Of a stretch of DNA of 64,000 bases, positions 60,230-64,000 are shown in pieces. Position 1 is the first letter of the stretch, and each line of letters starts with the position of its first letter. The stretch covers positions 25,307-89,306 of the forward strand of contig JACPYV010000015.1 in the NCBI GenBank assembly GCA_016195825.1. Direction: 5' to 3'. Origin of the DNA: Burkholderiales bacterium (lineage in GTDB: Bacteria; Pseudomonadota; Gammaproteobacteria; Burkholderiales; Burkholderiaceae_C). Both the position numbers and the translations under genes were made by a program. The notes beneath the pieces are model-generated. The model was not told the DNA's origin. It ran no database searches and saw nothing but the letters and a program-made list of their open reading frames with translations.

Positions 60230-62372
60230 GGAGTGTCGACAGGAAGGCCCGGCGCAGCGCCCGCCAGGCGCGCAGGCCGATGGGCTCGGCCGGGTGCTCG
60301 AAGCGCACATGGACGCGGCTGCCGAGGAATTCGTGGGGCACTTCGTAGGACAGCTGCAGCTCGAACTCGAACACCGATTCCAGCGTGCGCAGGCCCTGCT
60401 CGTCCTGCGGGTCGGTGACGAGCTGGCCGCCGCCATGGCCGCCCAGCACGGCACTGGGCAGTTGGCGGCTGGCAGCCGGTACGCCACGCAGCAGCCTGGC
60501 CGGCCAGACCTCGTTCATGCGCTGGGGCAGGCGCACCTCGACCGCTTCGGTGCTCAGCCTGACGGTGTCGACATCGGACTGCGGCACGACGACGCGCACC
60601 AGCGGCCTGTCGGCGGTACGCAGATAGCCGACGACCTCGCCCTTGCGCAGCCAGCGGCCGGGCAGGTCGGCTGCCTTGTCCATTAACAGCACGCCGGCGG
60701 CGCCGGCCCGCAGCGTCAGCTGGTCGGCCTCGTCCTGCAGCCGCGCGAGGGCTGCCCGCTCGCGTTCCAAGTCCTTCAGCAACTGCTGGGCGTGCGACTG
60801 CGACACGGTCCAAGCCGCATCGACCTGGGCCTCGGTCTCCTCGACCTTGGCGGCCTGCGCCTGCACGCGGGCATCCAGCGCCGGCTCGACGGTCTGCACG
60901 ACGGCCTGCCCTTCGGCCAGCGCCTGCCCGGGCTGGACCACCACTTGCTGCACGAATCCGGCCGTGGCCGCACGCACGATGGCCCGCTCGGGCAGCCACA
61001 GCACGCCGTCGGCATGCGTGTGATACGGCAGCGGCAGCACAAAGAGCCCCAGCCCCAGCACGATCACGCCAACCACCAGCACACGGTGTACCCGCGTCGC
61101 GCGGGCCGCGAAGCGCGGCGCCGTCAGCAGCGCATGCACGCCCTTGACGACCGGCCAGACAACGCCCTGGCCCAGGCTCACCGCCGCCAGCGCGACACCG
61201 ATGAAGAAGAACTGCTGCGCGATGAAGAGGGCGATGCCAAGCGACACCATCAGCCTATAGACGGCCGACAACGGTTGGTAGGCCAGGAACCAGCGTCGCT
61301 CGCCGGGCGTGACCGCCATCGCGTCCTCCGGCGCGACGCCGAAGACGCGCTGCTCCGTGCGCTCCAGGCAGTACTGCCGCGCCCGCGGCCCGAGGTTGGG
61401 GATCTCGATAAGGTCGCTGAGGATGTAGTAGCCGTCGTAGCGCAGCAGCGGGTTGGCGTTGAAGAACAGCGTCGTCACGCTGGCCAGCACGGCCACGCCA
61501 TGCGCGATGCCGCGGGCAATGCCCGGCTCCAGCGCCACCCAGGCATAGAAGGCCAGCGCAGCGATGAAGAGTTCCGCGCCCATGCACGCCGCGCCGACCA
61601 GCGCGCGCTGCCACTTGCCCGCAAAGGCCGAGGAGTTGCTCACGTCCACATACGGCACGGGGTAAAAGGCCAGCAGCATGAGGCCGGCCTCATGCACCTC
61701 GCCACCGTGCCATTTGCAGACCAGGCCATGGCCTAGCTCGTGGGCGATCTTCACCAGCGGGAACAAAATGGCCAGCATCAGCAGGTGGCCAGAGGCCAGC
61801 CACTGGTCGCTGAAGTTGTGCGTCAGCTCGCGCCAGTGCGAGGGCAGCATCAGCACGGCTGGCAGCACGACGGCCAGCCAGGCCAGCAGCATTACGCGCC
61901 CCCCCGCCGGGCGCAGCAGTCGGGCCAGGCGCTCCAGCAGCCGGTCGGGGTCCAGCAGCGGGAAGCGCATCGAGATCGGATTGGCCAGGCGGCCCACCCA
62001 TTTCTTGTGTTCATGCTTGCCACGGCGCTCGAACAGCTCGGCGGTGTCCGGCGTCACATCGGCCAGCAGCAGGTCAGCCGCGTGCAGCTGGCCCAGCAGC
62101 TTGACGATGTCGGCCTGGGTGGGTGTGGCGTCGGTGACGTGGCGGGACAGCAGGGCCCAGATCTCCGCCAGGCTGCGCTGTCCGTCGAACAGGCCGATGA
62201 CCCCCCAGGCCTGCACGTTGAAGCGGTGGTGACGGCCGCTGGCGCGGTCCTCGAACACATGCCAGACCTCGCCGCGGTATTCGTGGCGATGCAGGCGCAC
62301 ATGGCTGCGCAGCCGTGGCCGCAGCGCCGCGACGCGATACCAATAGGGCGCCAACAGCGCGCGGGTGCTCAT
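60222..62372 (-). CDS. PqqD-like / M50 metalloprotease / HlyD-type membrane protein
   Basis: 716 residues from ATG 62372, which overlaps the upstream stop (ATGA). An N-terminal winged or PqqD-like region (about 15-105, 'HRHEYRGEVWHVFEDRASGRHHRFN') is followed by a membrane M50 site-2-protease-like core: 'KIAHELGHGLVCKWHGGEVHEAGLMLL' with HExxH, and 'FFNANPLLRYDGYYILSDL' with the third zinc ligand. Several membrane helices follow, then a HlyD-like part (about 480-716) with a coiled coil ('AQAAKVEETEAQVDAAWTVSQSHAQQLLKDLERERAALARL' in parts). The protease motif suggests it cuts or matures a cargo. Confidence 0.88.
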   Translation of the reverse strand: MSTRALLAPYWYRVAALRPRLRSHVRLHRHEYRGEVWHVFEDRASGRHHRFNVQAWGVIGLFDGQRSLAEIWALLSRHVTDATPTQADIVKLLGQLHAADLLLADVTPDTAELFERRGKHEHKKWVGRLANPISMRFPLLDPDRLLERLARLLRPAGGRVMLLAWLAVVLPAVLMLPSHWRELTHNFSDQWLASGHLLMLAILFPLVKIAHELGHGLVCKWHGGEVHEAGLMLLAFYPVPYVDVSNSSAFAGKWQRALVGAACMGAELFIAALAFYAWVALEPGIARGIAHGVAVLASVTTLFFNANPLLRYDGYYILSDLIEIPNLGPRARQYCLERTEQRVFGVAPEDAMAVTPGERRWFLAYQPLSAVYRLMVSLGIALFIAQQFFFIGVALAAVSLGQGVVWPVVKGVHALLTAPRFAARATRVHRVLVVGVIVLGLGLFVLPLPYHTHADGVLWLPERAIVRAATAGFVQQVVVQPGQALAEGQAVVQTVEPALDARVQAQAAKVEETEAQVDAAWTVSQSHAQQLLKDLERERAALARLQDEADQLTLRAGAAGVLLMDKAADLPGRWLRKGEVVGYLRTADRPLVRVVVPQSDVDTVRLSTEAVEVRLPQRMNEVWPARLLRGVPAASRQLPSAVLGGHGGGQLVTDPQDEQGLRTLESVFEFELQLSYEVPHEFLGSRVHVRFEHPAEPIGLRAWRALRRAFLSTLHV

Positions 62373-64000
62373 GGCAGCAGCTTCCACCAGGCCAGCCGCG
62401 CCCAGTCCAACAGCGGGTGGGTCCATTGCCACAGCAGGCTCGCCGAGCCGGCGTCCACCTTGCCCACACCCTCCATGTTGGGGCTGAGCTTGGGCGCATC
62501 GCCCGCCAGCTCAGCCTCGACACGGAACTGGTTGCGGCCGTCCTCCGGCACCGACACCGGCGTGATCTTCCTGACCTTGAACGGCCAGTCCTGGCCAGGC
62601 TGGCTGGTGAGCACCAGCGTGCCGGTGGCGCCGGGCCGGACACGGCCGATGTCGCGCTCATCCACCTTCAGGATGACGCGCCAGGCGTTCAGCGGCGCGA
62701 CCTCGAACAAGACCTTGCCCTGCTCGACCGGCGAGCCCAACTGCTGGGACAGGTCGCCCTTGACGACGATGCCGTCGAAGGGCGCAATGATGGCCACGCG
62801 CTCCAGCTTGGCGCTGGCCAGGTCCAGCTGCGCGCGGGCTTGGTTGGCCTGGGCGGCGGCCTGGCGCTGGTCAACGCGGTTATTGCGCGCCATGGCTTCG
62901 CGCTCCTTGCGCAACGCCACGTCCAACTCGCTTTCCCAGCGCGTCTTTTCCAGCAGCAAGTCCTTGTCCTCCAGCCGCGCGAGCAACTGGCCGGTTTTGA
63001 CGGCGTCCCCCGCGCGGGCCGGCGCCTCGCGCACGTAGCCCTCGAAGGGGGCGACCGCGGCGCGCTGCTGCGCGCCCTCGACAACAGCACCAGCGGTGAC
63101 GCGGTAGGGCAGGGGCACGACGGCCAGCAGCAGGAGCAACAGCGCGGCGGCGCCCAGACCCAGCTTGAGGGCTGGGCGCGAACTGTCGGTGACCAGGCCC
63201 AAGCCGCGGCGCAGCGTGCGCATCGCTCGGCTGGCAGCACCCTGGCCGGCTTCGCGCTGCAGCACCAGCAGCGGCCCCACCGCGGCGCCCAGCGCGTCCA
63301 GCAGCTCGGTCTCGTCGGCGGTAAAGGGCGTGTCGCGTTCCAGCAGCAGCACGCCGACCGTCTCGTGGGCGGCCGTCAGCGGCAGGCTGCACAAGGCCTT
63401 AGCGCCGGCCTCGGCGGCATAGCGCGCATGGCCGGCGGTGACCTTGACGCCGACCTCGCCCTCACCCAGGCTCTCGGCCGGCGGCCGCAACGGCCACAGC
63501 AGCCGCTGGCCCTGGTCGAAGGCCTCGTGCATGGCCTGCAGCGCATGCACCGCCTGCTGGCTGCGGTCGTCGGACACGGCGGCGTGGGAGACCGCCAGCC
63601 GCTTCAGCGTCCTGCCCTCGGCAACGGCCAGCTGCACCTGGTGGCAACCTAGCTCCTGGCCGACCGCATGGACAAGGGCGATGGCGGCCTCGCGGGCGCC
63701 GGGTTCGTTTTGCAAGGCAAGTACGGTATCCAGCAGAAAGCGCGCCTGACGCGCACCGGCGTGGGTGCGGGCCTGGTCCAGCTGGCGCATCAGGTCCAGC
63801 AGCCAGCCGGCGCCCCAGTGGGTCAGATGGCGGGCGCGCTCAGTGGTGGTGGCGTCGGCCGGGCCCAGGTCCAGCACGACGGCGCCGGCCAGGCTGTCGG
63901 CCAGCGTCAGCGGATAGGCCAGCAAGGCCTCGCCCTGCTCGCTGCTGCGCAGCACGCCGGCACGCTGGCGCAGGGCCTCGGTGGCGATGTCGGCCAGGTA
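62369..64000 (-). CDS. GAF-domain HlyD family protein (5' end beyond the window)
   Basis: At least 543 residues; the frame is open to the right edge, so the start is not seen (a GTG at 63955 is internal to the open frame). The N-terminal 260 residues include a GAF-like domain ('AREAAIALVHAVGQELGCHQVQLAV', 'CSLPLTAAHETVGVLLLERDTPFTADETELLDAL' in parts). A single membrane helix 'LGLGAAALLLLLLAVVPLPYRV' leads to a HlyD adaptor part with 'VAPFEGYVREAPARAGDAVKTGQLLARLED', a coiled coil and 'IIAPFDGIVVKGDLSQQLGSPVEQGKVLFEVAPL'. A cytoplasmic sensor coupled to a periplasmic adaptor is unusual. First visible gene of the SecA operon. Confidence 0.88.
   Translation of the reverse strand, partial: YLADIATEALRQRAGVLRSSEQGEALLAYPLTLADSLAGAVVLDLGPADATTTERARHLTHWGAGWLLDLMRQLDQARTHAGARQARFLLDTVLALQNEPGAREAAIALVHAVGQELGCHQVQLAVAEGRTLKRLAVSHAAVSDDRSQQAVHALQAMHEAFDQGQRLLWPLRPPAESLGEGEVGVKVTAGHARYAAEAGAKALCSLPLTAAHETVGVLLLERDTPFTADETELLDALGAAVGPLLVLQREAGQGAASRAMRTLRRGLGLVTDSSRPALKLGLGAAALLLLLLAVVPLPYRVTAGAVVEGAQQRAAVAPFEGYVREAPARAGDAVKTGQLLARLEDKDLLLEKTRWESELDVALRKEREAMARNNRVDQRQAAAQANQARAQLDLASAKLERVAIIAPFDGIVVKGDLSQQLGSPVEQGKVLFEVAPLNAWRVILKVDERDIGRVRPGATGTLVLTSQPGQDWPFKVRKITPVSVPEDGRNQFRVEAELAGDAPKLSPNMEGVGKVDAGSASLLWQWTHPLLDWARLAWWKLLP

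Noticed and set aside
58181..60418. 745-codon plus-strand frame opposite the SecA-like gene
   Set aside because: Antisense shadow; the minus frame carries all SecA motifs.

Overview
The window is dense, very G+C-rich DNA (GC-rich third codon positions, many ATGA/TGATG start-stop overlaps). Gene order and families (ybgC-tolQRA beside ribH-nusB, ribBA with a degenerate GCH II half, glyA with a ZTP riboswitch, twin Crp/Fnr regulators, edd-eda) point to a betaproteobacterium of the order Burkholderiales, probably of the Roseateles/Rubrivivax/Mitsuaria type. The genus is inference. I saw no rRNA, tRNA, CRISPR array, insertion sequence or prophage.

Layout. 1-943 (+): tail of a bufferin-type cluster (BufC/HvfC-like fragment and a DoxX protein). 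921-12674 (-): a long collinear stretch, read right to left: a broken minor-pilin gene, minor pilins pilE-fimT-pilW-pilX-pilV, ribD-ribBA-ribH-nusB, an aminotransferase, then ybgC-tolQ-tolR-tolA. Several expected members are missing (pilY1, ribE, tolB-pal). 12819-15566 (-): nrdR, glyA behind a ZTP riboswitch, and a frameshifted lytic transglycosylase. 15787-24680: ubiD, a YdcF protein, a giant AsmA-like DUF748 protein, msrA, and a MacB-like ABC pair with a DUF3299 protein. 24677-30575: pdxH, a MobA-like nucleotidyltransferase, chaC, the Entner-Doudoroff pair edd-eda, a solute-binding protein and a thioesterase.

30643-32437 is a compact quorum-sensing-like island: a probable DUF4902 gene divergent from a LuxR-type regulator without a luxI, two related 20-bp lux boxes, an 18-codon ORF and an orphan protein resembling the RNA polymerase alpha C-terminal domain. 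32458-44163 carries a PAS chemoreceptor, an acetyltransferase, three regulator-linked redox units (YqhD/NemA/LysR, quinone oxidoreductase/LysR, flavin disulfide reductase/AraC), xth and an exported protein. 44177-47451 is an unfamiliar three-gene envelope operon (peptidoglycan-binding/lysozyme-like enzyme, lipoprotein, four-helix membrane protein). A decayed heavy-metal-associated (HMA) gene, a fatty-acid hydroxylase and a Cys-rich exported protein follow.

49.5-57.3 kb looks like an envelope/stress regulon: a serine protease, two tandem Crp/Fnr regulators, a GGDEF protein, fasciclin, OmpA, DUF6544, BON, DUF3309, coiled-coil and collagen-like proteins. A shared palindrome, GTGCG-N4-CGCAC, precedes at least six of the transcription units. 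57420 to the end of the window is one minus-strand operon coding for a possible non-canonical export machine: a GAF-HlyD protein, a PqqD-like/M50/HlyD membrane protein, a short SecA-like ATPase and a periplasmic adaptor.

The best candidates for something undescribed are the SecA/M50/HlyD operon, the palindrome regulon, the LuxR/lux-box/small-ORF/alpha-CTD island, and a minor pilin gene whose middle appears to be inverted.
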